A stretch of DNA of 64,000 bases from assembly GCF_037325665.1 (NCBI RefSeq), contig NC_090251.1, forward strand, positions 32,857,591 through 32,921,590. Reading direction: 5' to 3'. A program made the translations under genes and the position numbers. Below are positions 22,884-34,597 of the stretch, piece after piece. How positions within the stretch are numbered: the first letter of the stretch is position 1; each line of letters starts with the position of its first letter. This DNA is from Littorina saxatilis. Lineage: Eukaryota; Mollusca; Gastropoda; Littorinimorpha; Littorinidae. Under the pieces are notes generated by a model, which was given only the letters and a program-made list of their open reading frames with translations, was not told where the DNA came from and ran no database searches.

Positions 22884-23624
22884 AACGCGAATTCCAATTT
22901 CCAGACTATTTTCGGTTTTAGTTTCACAGGCTGTATATGTTAGTGAATAATTTGTATAATTGTATTCAACTGCATTTCGTGTGTGATTCATGCCATAATC
23001 TTAATACCTACAACTACTGATATAGTGACATCTGTCAGTGAATGTTTTGCATTGCAATTTATAAATTGGGTTTTGTTTTTTTGTTTTAGATGATCCCAAC
23101 ACCTAACATCTGTTTCTGAATGTTTTGTCTTGTCTGTGCATGTGTGCGTGTGTGTGTGTGTGTGTGTGTGGTGTGTGTGTGAAACTGATATAGCTACCCA
23201 GGTTATCCTAACACATGACATAATTATGTTTGTGAATGTTTTATATTCGGTAGGCTCATTTATTAAAGGTTCCAAACATTAACCCATCTTATGTTTTATA
23301 CCTCACTTTTATGTTTGTACAGATGCTAAATGTAACATTGCCAGGTCATAACATTGTTCGCGCACACGTATTGTTGTTCTTTATCCTTCCATTCAATTCC
23401 AGTGGTATCTAGCGATCTCCACAACAGTTGCCCATTAAATGAACACACAAACACACACACACACACACACACTGACACACACACTCACACACACACACAC
23501 ACTCACACTCACTCACACACACACAAACCTACATACACAGTTTTAGTCAAGGCTGTGTTTCAAAACATTATGAATACCAGTTATTTGATTGTCATTGCTC
23601 CAGGAAAGATCGAAGCTGCGAAGA

Positions 23625-26600
23625 ATGGCTACTCTGGAGATAGAGCGTGAAGATGTGAAGTTACCGCAGGATCAAGCCAAGCGTCTGGCATTTGTTCTCT
23701 ACAACGTGCTGACACCAGAGGTAGGAATATCTGGATACATCCCTTGTGTCTGGATACACAGTGGAACCCCCCTTTTAAGACCTCCACAAATCTGAGATAA
23801 TCAGGTTTTAAAAAGGAGGGAGTCTTAAAATGGGGGTCAATTTATAGAGGCTACGAACAGAAAGTCTAATAAAAGAGCTATAGAGTCTCAAAAAGGAGGG
23901 AGTCTTAAAATGGGGTCAATTTATAGAGGCTACGAACAGAAAGTCTGATAAAAGAGCTATAGAGTCTCAAAAAGGAGGGAGTCTTAAAATGGGGGTCAAT
24001 TTATAAAGGCTACGAACAGAAAGTCTAATAAAAGAGCTATAGAGTCTCAAAAAGGAGGGAGTCTTAAAATGGGGGTCAATTTATAGAGGCTACGAACAGA
24101 AAGTCTGATAAAAGAGCTATAGAGTCTCAAAAAGGAGGGAGTCTTAAAATGGGGTCAATTTATAGAGGCTACGAACAGAAAGTCTGATAAAAGAGCTATA
24201 GAGTCTCAAAAAGGAGGGAGTCTTAAAATGGGGGTCTTAAAAGGGGGGTTCCACTGCATGTATTCCCCTTTCTGTCTGAATATACAATGAATTTTCTTCA
24301 AGGATATATAATGTATACCCCTTTTTTGTAATGATGCATCCTTTTCTGTCTGGATATACATAATCATTTTCCATCCGAACATGCCCTTTTCCATATATAT
24401 ATATGGATAATACCCCTTTCTTTCCAAAGAATATAGGCCCCGGGTATCCTTCGCAGATGATGGCATTATTCTATTTTACTGCGGAATAACAAAAATGCCA
24501 CGGAAAAACAGGGAATACAAGTTTCTGAAGGGTAGGGCCTCATTTTGCTCATGTTATTTTGTCCTTGTTTCAGGAATGTCAGAAGTATATCAAAGACACG
24601 GAAAAGAAGGGGTATGAAAAAGCCCTAGTTAACACAGGTTTTGGGAGGTGAGTATATTGCCCTTCATTTGTTGTCTTCCTGTGTGTCGTTTCTGTATGTA
24701 GTTTGCCTAAGTCAGGATCAAGTTTTTACTTTCTTATTATGACTCAGCTTTTATTAAAGCTGTTTTTAAATCGGCGCAGCACAGAGGTTGTGGCATCGTG
24801 TGTAGCAGATGATTGCTTTCGTCAGCCTGGCTCGCTCCACCGGATGTTGCGTCAGATGTGGTCGCGCGTGCACCCACACCGACTCTCACAACATCCGACA
24901 GACGCTATCTGTCAGCTCCCTGCGTTGTGTTGGATTTAATTAGCTGAGATGACACCATTCTGATGTCATACTTTGGCCTACTCTACTCGCTCTCTGTCTC
25001 TTTCTGCTTGTCTCTCTCTCTTTGTCACTCTCTGTCTCTTTCTCTGTCTGTCTGACTCTGTGTCTGTCCGTCTCTTTCTGTCTCTCTCTATCTCTCTCTG
25101 TCTGTCTCTCTGTCTCTGTCAGTTGCTCTCTCTCTGTGTCTCTCTCTGTGTCTCTCCCTGTTTGTCTCTTTCTGTCTCTCTATCACTCTTTCTGTCTCTC
25201 TTTGTCTGTCTCTCTGTCTCTCTCTTGTTCTGTATGTGGTCGATCAAAATTTGGAATATATATGTCAGTGTGGTGCCAACGTGAATTAATAAAAGAACTT
25301 TTAAATAAACTGCTTACATACTGGTTAAAATATTTACGTACAATATTCACATGATGGTGTACATAATTTCATGTGGTTGCAGGCAACAGCTGATGACGGA
25401 TGTGCGGAACAGCGATCGCTGCATCATTGACAGCATAGAGGAGGCAGACAAACTGTGGCAGCGAGTTAAACCATTCGTCCCCGCTGAGTGGAATGGGCAC
25501 CAAGTTGCGGGACTGAACGAAAGGTACATTTGCTAGAAATTTGGAAGAGAGTTTCCTCCTTGGTTCTATATGCCATGTTAAGATAAGATAAAATAAGAAT
25601 ACTTTAATGTCCATTTTCATTGTACACAAACATGGACATTTATCTTTTGGCACCATATCACATTACTCATAACACTTATTTTCTTCTTCTTCTGCATTCG
25701 TGGGCTGAAACTCCCACGTACACTTATGTTTTTGCACGAGTGGATTTTTATGTGTATGACTGTTTTTACCCCGCCATTTAGGCAGCCATATGCCGCTTTT
25801 GGAGGAAGCATGCTGGGTATTTTTGTGTTTCTATAATCCACCGAATACTGACATAGATTACAGGATCTTTTCTGTGCGCACTTAGTCTTTTGCTTGCGTG
25901 TACACACGAAGGGGGATAAGGCACTAGCAGGTCTGCACATAAGTTGACCTGGGAGATTGGAAAAATCACCACCCTTAACCCACCAGGCGCGGCCGGGATT
26001 CGAACCCACGACCTTCCGCTTTGGAGGCCGGCGTATAATTACCACTAAGCCATTGGGCCCGTCACTCTTAACACAAAGACAACAAACAAAAGCATAATCG
26101 TACATAAGTACACTTCGATGTTTTCATTTCCCCTCTGACCTTTGGAGAGCCACCTTCCAACAGAGGACATGTTCTGTAGCTCCTGTGTCTATTAACTTCA
26201 CCCCAACATACCTGTCATGAAAGGCCACCTGCAAGGTAGGAACACTTTTGGCTGGTCCCAAAGGTGACCTTTCATCGAAGGTACCAATGTACAACAAAAA
26301 TAGGTGAAGAAAATAGTCGTCAGCAAACAAAATACCTGAACCTTTAAGGAACAGATGGTGAAGCCAGAAACTTCAGGGTTCAGAGAAAAGCACTAAAGGT
26401 CATTTGACCCCCTCAAACAAATATATATTCTGATGGGACACAGTTCAAAGCACCAAGCAGGCAAGGGTGTTGTGGGCAGCATAACTAATGTGAAGGATGG
26501 CACAGTGGTTCGTAATTTCAATGCGCCCTTTGGCTCGCTGAAGGGAATCCTTACAGGTCATTTTCAGATTGTATGTGCTAACAACTCAATGATCCGTTAG

Positions 26601-29138
26601 AAAACCAAATCTGAAACTTTACTTCTCTTGTCTTCACTTTTTTTCTTCTTGTTTATTACTTATTCTCTTTTTTGCTTTCTGGCATCTTTGCAGAAGCAAA
26701 TCCACTAACCAAAACCATAGACCTATATTAAATATAGGTCCCTGCCAAAACTAAGTGTTCATTTTTTCAGCATTACTACTTGCCAACTCTATTCTGTTCA
26801 TCCATTTCAAAGATTGATCAAAGATTTAGGTCCAATGAACATTTCATTTTGTCAGTGATCAAATGTTTTTAAAAAAAAAAACCACCCAGTATTGGCTTTT
26901 GATTTGTGATTATTGATTTATGTGTTTATTCTGTTGTTATTGCCAAGGCTGAGATTTTTGCGCTACGACTCTGGCCAGTACTTCAAACCTCACTATGATG
27001 GAGAGTACAGACGTGAAAACGGAGAGAGAAGTTACATCACTCTTCAGCTGTATCTTAATGAGGTGAGTTAATTGTATCTTAATGAGGTGAGTTAATTTGG
27101 CTGTGTATGTTATGTGTCATTCCATAACCACTTTCTTTGTTTTTGGAACAAGACACATAAAATTAACTATGGTCTATTCCTTATCATTTGTATGTTGTAG
27201 TTGTATGGTGTTGGACATTGAAAATTTGCTCGCAATAAAGAAATTTGTTGAATGAAGCTTATGCTTCAAACCTTGACTTTCAACTCTATTCAGCAAACTA
27301 TTGGATAAAATAACGTCATATTGAGTCTGCAACATCAGGGGTGAGTTTAGGCGCTCGCCCGCTCGCCCGCGGCGACTTCAAATCGCGTCGGGCGAGTTCG
27401 AAATTCCTCTGAAATCGCCCGCCCGGCGGGTTCAAATTTTGCTGAAGTACAAAGTCGTTAGGCAACGTAGTCAATCGGAACGGCCGGCGAACAAATATCT
27501 CTGCGGGCGATCTCAAAATCTGTCACTTCTCTACTGCCCACTCATCCCCCCCCCCTTCCCCCACTTTGAGGACTCAGGACTACCATTAATCAATGTCAGA
27601 CACGCATTGGCTAGACAGCTACCCCCCTCCGCCTCACTGGACCGTGTCATCACCCCTCCAGTGCCACGAGCCGCTGGCGATTGCATCAGCAGTCAAAATA
27701 GTTAAACCCCCCCTCCGTCCCCCCTCTTTGCGCTATTCACTTCACCCCCTCTCTGATCTTATCCTGCGCTCACCAATCCTTCAGAGACTTTCACATGTTG
27801 TAAAACAGTTTCCTCTCAGATAAAAACTCGGTCATTGACCCCGAGTAAGAAGGTCAGTGTCTCGACAGGCAGCTGTGTTCAGATTGCAAGTAACGGTCAT
27901 TGACCCAGGTCTCAAGGCCAACCAGCTTTTACAATGCATCTGCCTTTGATCTGACCGCCTATCCAGAGCAAACATATTCCCCCTAGCCCTCTGTATTTTT
28001 CCTTTGATGTGCCTGCTATGTACCACTGATCCAGTTTCTGGGAAATGTATATAATTATGTCATTGACTGCAGGGATACTCATTGAGACCGTTTTCCCAAA
28101 TATGTTAACACCAGCTTTGCTGACCAACTTAGTACAAGTAGTGACAGTACTACTGCTGTCAATTATTTCCCTTCAACTAAGGAAGTAAAAAAAACCACCC
28201 AGATCCACGATATGTGATAAAGAAGAAAAGACAGACCTTCAACAATAGGACAAGGGATGCAACTCTGCTGAATCAAAAGCATAAAGATCACCTGTGAACA
28301 ATTCTAGGATCAGGAAATCTGAACATCTGTTTGTTTTCATTAGGAAATAGAAATGAAATGTAATGCTTTTGATTATTTATGACTTAAGCTGTGGTAAATT
28401 TGGCTGGTATGCAACTTTTACAGTAATATTAATAACACAGACATAAAGAAAAAGAAACAAAACAAGAAAGCAACTTAGAAAATGTTTTGTTTGTAGTCAG
28501 CTTTTTATACTTGGTTTTATACAACAAAAAACATAATTTAAATTAAAAAAAAAATGCTGATTTACTCTTTTGTAGTGTGTGTTTATGTGGTAAGTAAAGT
28601 TCCATAGTAAATTACTTTGTAAATTGTGTGGTAGGGGTACATAAAGGGGGTAACTTTTAGTGAGGTTTAGTGTGTGATTGTGTGACAGGGTGTGAATGTG
28701 GTTTTGATTTCTTGTTTCTTTGTGGCGGCTTTTATTTTAAATTCTTTATTAAAACAAGGTTAATTATCATTATATTAAAACATAGCATTTTAGTCATCAA
28801 GTTTTCTGTGTGTTTGTGGTAGTTATTAGTAGTGCAAATCCACATGTATGCATTATAAGTATGAATGTACGTCTTTTGTGTATGTGGTTAGCAAGCGACG
28901 AGCCGCTGGGGCGGTTGTAAGAAATCCCGGCAAGTTGGGGGCCGGTTGGGATTTGGGGGGGCCGGTTCAATTTTTGACTTACCGGCCCCCCTGGCCGGTA
29001 GCAAAAAAAGTTAAGGTACACCCCTGCAACATGCAAATGGTGTCATATTGAAATGGGAGAGATTATAGCGTCACCTTGCAATTTTTGTTGCAAGCATGGT
29101 AAAAATTATCTTCTGGTCTCTGTCAGTCTATTTGTTTC

Positions 29139-29214
<76 letters not shown>

Positions 29215-29758
29215 TCTCTCAGTGTGTGTGTGTCTCTCTCCTTCTCTCGCTTTGTCTCGGTTGAGTGAATGGTTAATTACGCCTCAGCGTTCTTGTTTAT
29301 GTTTTTTTAATTTGTATTTACTTTTTGTATGTGTTCAAAGTCTGTCAATCAAGTATGCTTTTTTTGGAAAGTGTTTTTTCAAGCAGGAATAATAAACAAG
29401 TGAGACGTTGAAAACTAAAATAACGCCTCTGTGTGTTGCAGGGTTTCAAAGGAGGAAGTACAACATTTTTGTCACGGTGTGAAACAGAGAGGGTTGAAGT
29501 CGTTCCCAAAATAGGTAAGAAAAGAGTACACTATGAGTGCCTGTTGCAGAATGGGAGTTTCACATGTGTGTTTATGTGAATATGTATTTATGGTGAAGAT
29601 TAGAATGCGTGTATTTATGCGTGTAAACCAGTCACATATTGTGCATCTGTTGTAGTGATAAAACGATCATATCTTGTTTCTAAGCACACTCTTTGTGTGT
29701 GTTTGTGTATATATTTACAGCAGTAGACACGCACTGATATATATGTGCATGGGTGCAC

Positions 29759-29801
<43 letters not shown>

Positions 29802-30057
29802 AGCACATGGGTGTGTACACACACAAACACACACAATGTACATCTATGTCAGTATGTGCATTGAATGTCATTCAATTCCTGCCGTGCTTTGAGAAATAAA
29901 GAGCAATTAACTGATCAGCGTGACTATTCTTTCAGGTTCTGTGTTGATCTTTCAACATGACATCTACCACGAAGGATCGGAACTGAAAAAGGGACGCAAA
30001 TATGCCATGCGCACGGACGTCATGTACCAGCGAAAGCAGCCGTTAGGCATTAAGTAA
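23625..30057 (+). CDS. 2OG-Fe(II) oxygenase, prolyl-4-hydroxylase-like, gene 2
   Basis: Exons: 23625-23720, 24574-24647, 25383-25523, 26948-27062, 29442-29514, 29936-30057. They sum to 621 nt, giving 206 residues, in frame and without stops. The start MATLEIERED is the first ATG after acceptor CTCCAG. Residues 30-105 form the N-terminal helical part (RNSDRCIIDS, EADKLWQRVKPF). The catalytic beta-helix follows with H119 and D121 (KPHYDGEY), then GFKGGSTTFL, H178 (IYHEGSEL) and K188 in GRKYAMRTDVMY. This HxD...H...K pattern is that of P4Hc-type dioxygenases. No secretion signal is present. The substrate is unknown, and candidates from the family are proline or lysine side chains of intracellular proteins. 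A 1.7-kb transposon sits in intron 4. Confidence 0.92.
23759..24256. mobile_element. CAGTGGAACC MITE with about five 80-bp internal repeats
   Basis: The inverted ends are CAGTGGAACCCCCCTTTTAA and TTAAAAGGGGGGTTCCACTG. The internal unit, marked by GGAGGGAGTCTTAAAATGG, recurs every 80-81 bp with six marks. The block B copy has only four marks, so this is a VNTR difference between the blocks. Confidence 0.85.
24960..25240. repeat. TCTC/TCTG simple repeat
   Basis: A long pyrimidine-rich CTCT/CTGT run in intron 2 of gene 2. Open frames across it are low-complexity artefacts. The equivalent in block B is about 51895-52175. Just upstream, 24770-24935 is a GC-richer segment with a GGATGTTG/CAACATCC stem and no known RNA match. 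Confidence 0.8.
25680..26065 (-). mobile_element. tRNA-headed SINE, CCCACG family, block A
   Basis: On the minus strand it has the head GGGCCCAATGGCTTAGTGG and B-box GGTTCGAATCCCGGCC, a body ending at the conserved GGGAGTTTCAGCCCACG, and a GAA-rich tail. Block B has the orthologue at about 52623-53008. Confidence 0.8.
26066..26947. other. Intron 3 of oxygenase gene 2, no gene seen
   Basis: AT-rich intron sequence shared with block B. A small open frame in block B (53812-54006) is not open in the same way here, and I see no domain in it. It contains TTTAAAAAAAAAAACCACCC near 26870. Confidence 0.5.
27336..29026. mobile_element. 1.69-kb non-autonomous DNA element with CAGGGGTG ends, only in block A
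   Basis: It starts CAGGGGTGAG and ends ACACCCCTG, flanked by CAACAT on both sides (27330-27335 and 27027+2000=29027-29032). Block B keeps the empty site TCTGCAACATGCAAATGG (about 54699-54716). It lies in intron 4 of gene 2. The interior has a GC-rich left part with GCGGGCGAGT-like repeats and a right part with GGGGGCCGGTT blocks, and no transposase frame. The 6-bp duplication and CAGGG ends match the element at 21566-22461. Confidence 0.88.
29137..29222. repeat. (CTGT)n then (CT)n microsatellite
   Basis: A simple tetranucleotide run that is longer here than in block B (about 54815-54860). It lies in intron 4 of gene 2, just after the block-A-only element. Confidence 0.9.
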
Positions 30058-30193
30058 TGACATGCTCGAAGTGCTAACAAATGACAGGCATGAACATTTA
30101 CACTGCTTTGCAAGGACGCTTTCAGGGATTGATGCTGCTTATTACAAAGGCAGATTACGAGACACAAAAGAAGCAGCATTCAGGGAACAACTA

Positions 30194-30813
30194 CCGTACT
30201 TTCCGGGTGACAAGGCGCTTCGTTATACAAGACGCACCCCCTTCTTTTTAAAAAAAATTGTAATCCAGTCACCCATTGGACGCAGGGGGCCGATAGGGCG
30301 CACCAAAATGACCCAGTTTTTGCCATGAGAGGTGGTTTCCCTGTCATATCTGAGAGAGGAAACACTTCCTGCACCGGGGTCAGTGACCGGTCAGTGACCG
30401 ACTTTAACTGAGTGAAAATATGTGTGCTCTGTGTGTGCGGCCAGATCAAAGGCATTGTGATAGCTGGGTGGCCTTGTTTATAGACACGACCTTCTTCCCA
30501 GGGGTCAATGACCCAGTTTTTGCCATGAGAGGTGGTTCCCCTGTCATATCTGAGAGGAAACACTTCCTGCACCGGGGTCAGTGACCGGTCAGTGACCGAG
30601 TTTAACAGAGTGGAAATCTGTGTGTGCGGCCAGATCAAAGGCAGGGCAGTACCTAGTAGCTGAAACATGCATTATCACAAGTTGTTTGACTGGTACTCAA
30701 GCGGTCTCTTTGATTTTTTTCGTATTTCATACACGGATTAGGCGCTTCGTTATACAAGACGCAGGGGTCGAACTCGAGGAAAAAAGTCGCGCCTTATGAC
30801 CCGGAAAGTACGG
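30194..30813. mobile_element. 620-bp MITE with CCGTACTTTCCGGGT ends and TA duplication, block A
   Basis: The ends CCGTACTTTCCGGGT and ACCCGGAAAGTACGG are inverted, with TA flanks. The interior contains a partly duplicated segment of about 200 bp (GACCCAGTTTTTGCCATGAG at 30310 and 30509; CAGTGACCGGTCAGTGACCG twice). It sits 136 bp after the stop of gene 2, so it may be transcribed in its 3' UTR. The identical insertion in block B is 55968-56587. Confidence 0.85.
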
Positions 30814-30974
30814 TATATATGTTTGGTAAATGAACATTATATTAGAGGGAGAAAGTAAGACAGAGAGCTGATTTATTCCACTGCACTCGATGCACAATGC
30901 ATGCTGTGTATGTGTGAGGGAGAGACAGAGAGAGTTTTAAGGCTAACCTGTTCTTTTACGTTCAAGACTTATCT

Positions 30975-31318
30975 TAATGATAATAATAATTTGGGAGATT
31001 TATAGAGCGCTTGACGTTCTCTAAGTGCTTTACAATGAATTGGTGAGAGGTCAAGGCAGGTGACGTAGCCAGCATGTTGAACATCTCTCATGCTGGGTAT
31101 TTTCGTGTTTCTATAACCCACCGAACTCTGACATGGATTACAGGATCTTTTCCGTGCGCACGAAGGGGGTTAAGTCACTAGCAGGTCTGCACATAAGTTG
31201 ACCTGGGAGATCGGAAAAATCTCCACTTTTAACCCACCAGGCGGCAGCGACCGGGATTCGAACACACGACCTTCCGATTAGGAGGCCGACGTCTTACCAC
31301 CACGCCACTGCGCCCATC
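30975..31318 (-). mobile_element. Chimeric SINE: CCCACG-family head joined to another tail
   Basis: The right part (about 31088-31318) is the tRNA head and body of the CCCACG SINE family. The left part (AATTTGGGAGATTTATAGAG, CTAAGTGCTTTACAA) is unrelated to other copies and ends in an (AATAAT) tail. Head-tail swapping is a known way new SINEs arise. Block B has it at about 56745-57092. Confidence 0.55.
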
Positions 31319-31431
31319 TTCAACACAACCATCTGATGAGAGGATATCATCATGGAAGAACCTATTCTGTTCTCCCTTAATTTGTCTATAATATCTTGAC
31401 TAAATTATACCTTTTGTGAAAGGCCACCTAT

Positions 31432-31814
31432 CTTCTTCTTCGTTCATGGGCTTATGACTCCCACGTTCACTCATGTTTTCAGCACGAGTGGATTTTTACA
31501 TGTATGACCGTTTTTACCCCGCCATTCAGGCAGCCATACGCCGATTTCGGGGGAGGCATGCTGGGTATTTTCGTGTTTCTATAACCCACCGAACTCTGAC
31601 ATGGATTACAGGATCTTTTCCGTGCGCACTTGGTCTTGTGCTTGCGTGTACACACGAAGGGGGTTAAGACACTAGCAGGTCTGTACATAAGTTGACCTGG
31701 GAGATCGGACAAATCTCCACTCTTAACCCACCAGGCGGCAGCGACTGGGATTCAAACTCACGACCTCCCGATTAGGAGGCCAACGTCTTACCGTCACGCC
31801 ACTGCGCCCGTCGC
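31432..31814 (-). mobile_element. tRNA-headed SINE, CCCACG family, perfect 13-bp target duplication
   Basis: It is bounded by AAAGGCCACCTAT (31419-31431 and 31815-31827). Tail, body and head are as in 25680-26065. The block B orthologue is 57202-57586 with the same duplication, so insertion predates the split of the blocks. Confidence 0.88.
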
Positions 31815-32435
31815 AAAGGCCACCTATAATGTAGGGACACTTGGCTGGTCCTTTCATTGTAGGTACCACTGTATCTGCATTTCTATGATGACCTTCTTGG
31901 TTTTAACCTCACTTGCTTTTCTTTCGCCGTGTCAATGTGTTGTATTTGTAAGTGTCGGCGTGTACGATTGCTTGCCCTCAACAGGTCAATTTACCACCAG
32001 CTTTTTTTGCTCAAATTCATTATTTTCTTTTTTGTCATTCGACAAAAAATCTTCTTGTGATTGAACCTTTTCTTAGGGCCAGTGTACTTCAAGTGTTCAA
32101 GACCAGAACTGGTGTAGATTTGTGGTACATAACCACAGTTGTGTTATAGCTTGTTGTTTATTTTGTATCCTTGGGTCCCCCCCCAAAATGACCGATTGCA
32201 AGGCTGTGAAACTAAAAAGCAAGGATTATGAGTAAGGTCTGTAAAGTTCAGTTTGTAAGCGCAAGTATAAGATAAATATGATAGATCGAGAGAGAGAGAG
32301 AGAAAAAGAGAGACAGAGATAGAAACAGAGAGATAGGCAGGCAGAGAGAGAGACAGATCGAGAGAGAGAGAGAGAGAGAACTGTCACGCTCTGGTACTTG
32401 CTACCCAGTTGTTTCCACTGTACCTGTATTTTGCT

Positions 32436-32741
32436 ACCGGCACGGTGGCCTAGTGGTAAGGCGTCCGCCCTGTGATCGGGAGGTCGTGGGTTCGAACCCC
32501 GGCCGGGTCATACCTAAGACTTTAAAATTGGCAATCTAGTGGCTGCTCCGCCTGGCGTCTGGCATTATGGGGTTAGTGCTAGGACTGGTTGGTCCGGTGT
32601 CAGAATAATGTGACTGGGTGAGACATGAAGCCTGTGCTGTGACTTCTGTCTCGTGTGTGGCGCACGTTATATGTCAAAGTAGCACCGCCCTGATATGGCC
32701 CTTCGTGGTCGGCTGGGCGTTAAGCAAACAAACAAACAAAC
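32436..32741 (+). mobile_element. tRNA-headed SINE with (CAAA)n tail, block A
   Basis: The head has GGCACGGTGGCCTAGTGG and B-box GGGTTCGAACCCCGGCC. The body includes GGTTAGTGCTAGGACTGG and the tail is (CAAA)n. The orthologue is at 58305-58609. A third, block-B-only copy lies at 50062-50374 on the minus strand. Confidence 0.88.
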
Positions 32742-33555
32742 TACATGTACTTATCTCTACCTCCTCCTATGGAGCTCACGCACCCTTTTCCATTTCTTTT
32801 ATATCTTTAGCTGTCTCATAGATTTTTTCTAGTATTTGTGATAACAGTGTGCTGTAATTATAATAATGTTTTTGTTGCAAAATGTGATAAAAATGTGCCA
32901 TCCCATTCCTTTAGGACTTTTAAATGTTAATTTTGGATAGCCATAGAAGTTGAAATATTCTTCATGATGAGTTAAGTGTTTATACGTAAAGATTTTCATC
33001 ATGAACTTGGTATGCTTCATAGTCGTGAAGGGCTAGTGAAGGAAATGTTCATTAGACATCATCCTAATTGGGAATCCTGAAGGGGAATTGTTTCAACTAT
33101 CTTGAATTCAAAGCATTGAATGTTGCTCAAAAGTTGTATACAAATATGTTATGGTCTTTTTACCATGAAAACGTGTTGCACTTGTACATGTATATCATGA
33201 TCTGTGATAATGTCAAGGTTTTATTTTGATTGTATCGTCTTCAACTTCTGGATCATATTTTAATCAATCCATTATTTTATCTACTACTCAATATATTTTG
33301 ATAGTGGCTTTTAACTTTTAACTGTTCGTATTTTGTATGAGAAAATTTCTCTTTAATCGCATATTGTAAAAGTTTGTTGTAGTTTGAGTGTTCCTGTTTA
33401 TTGCAGAGCTGTAGTTTTCCAAAGTATATTTGGAAAGTGTCTCTGTTCTGTGTTCTGTTCATTATACTGCTTCATCTGTGATTCAAAGTCGCTGCATTTC
33501 TCTTCTTGAAATGAATTTTGCACTATCAAAACCAATGTGCATGCATCTCTTTTTT

Positions 33556-34365
33556 ACATTTAGTCAAGTTTTGACTAAATGTTTTAACATAGAGGGGGAA
33601 TCAAGATGAGGGTCGTGGTGTGTGTGTGTGTGTGTGTAGAGCGACTCAGACTAAACTACTGGACCGATCTTTATGAAATTTGAAATGAGAGTTCCTGGGA
33701 ATGATATTTCCAGACGTTTTTTTCATTTTTTCGATAAATACCTTTGATGACGTCATATCCGGCTTTTTGTAAAAGTTAGACGGCACTGTCACACCCTCAT
33801 TTTTCTATCAAATTGATTGAAATTTTGGCAAAGCAATCTTCGACGAAGGCTGGACTTTGGTATTACATTTCAGCTTGGTGGCTTAAAAACTAATGAATGA
33901 GTTTGGTCATTAAAAATTGAAAACTTGTAAATAAAATTACTTTTTTATTAAACGATCCTTGAATAATGTCATCTTATTCTTCGTCATTTTCTGAGTCCAA
34001 AATCATATACATATGTTATATTTGGATTACAAACAAGCTCTGAAAATTAAAAATATGAAAATTATGATTAAAATTAATTTTCCGAATTCGATTTAAAAAC
34101 AATTTCATCTTATTCCTTGTCGGTCCCTGATTCCAAAAACATATAGATATATGTTTGGATTAAAATCAAACTCAGTAAGCTAAAAAGAATAGAGATACAG
34201 AAAAGCATGTTATCCTGCTCAGCGCGACCACTACCGCACTATTCTGGATGGTCGATTTCACTGCCTTTGCCACGAGCGGTCTTGGTGAAAAAAGCAGTGC
34301 GTTCAGTTTCATTCTGTGAGTTCGACAGCTTGACTAAATGTTGTTATTTCGCCTTACGGGACTTG
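33556..34365 (-). mobile_element. Non-autonomous 0.8-kb DNA element, copy 2 (block A)
   Basis: Reverse orientation relative to 3723-4520. The ACATTTAGTCAAG palindrome is at 33556 and the end reading CGCCTTACGGGACTTGTTAT is at about 34347-34366. It is present at the same place in block B (59446-60255). Confidence 0.75.
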
Positions 34366-34597
34366 TTATAACTTGTTCTTGCTGTTCTGAAATAAATGTA
34401 GAAAGCATCCTTCCATCCAGTCTTGCTTACTGCATGAACAAAGTCCTGGGTGTAAAATACAACAGAGTGAACGGGTGTGTCAATGTGTGAGAGTGAACGG
34501 GTGTGTCAATGTGTGTATACATATATAGACAGTTACAGATTTCCAGAATGCAAAACAGTCAAACCTGCCCTGGCGACCACCTCTCAACAACGACCAC

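Larger units (their letters stand above)
18855..34597 (+). repeat. Duplicated block A (contains oxygenase gene 2)
   Basis: About 15.7 kb that aligns nearly base for base with 46272-60480. The left edge lies in an AG microsatellite (18857-18912), which is also the right edge of the older gene 1 unit. The right edge lies just after the MITE end ACAGTCAAACCTGCC near 34555-34597. Insertions only in block A are a SINE at 19813-20270, a SINE at 20539-20851, a MITE at 21247-21472, an element at 27336-29026, and two extra 80-bp units at 23759-24256. Confidence 0.9.

Noticed and set aside
24703-24939. GC-richer intron segment with a stem, considered as a small structured RNA
   Set aside because: No known RNA family was recognised, and the stem (GGATGTTG/CAACATCC) is short. 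Its conservation is only between the near-identical blocks.
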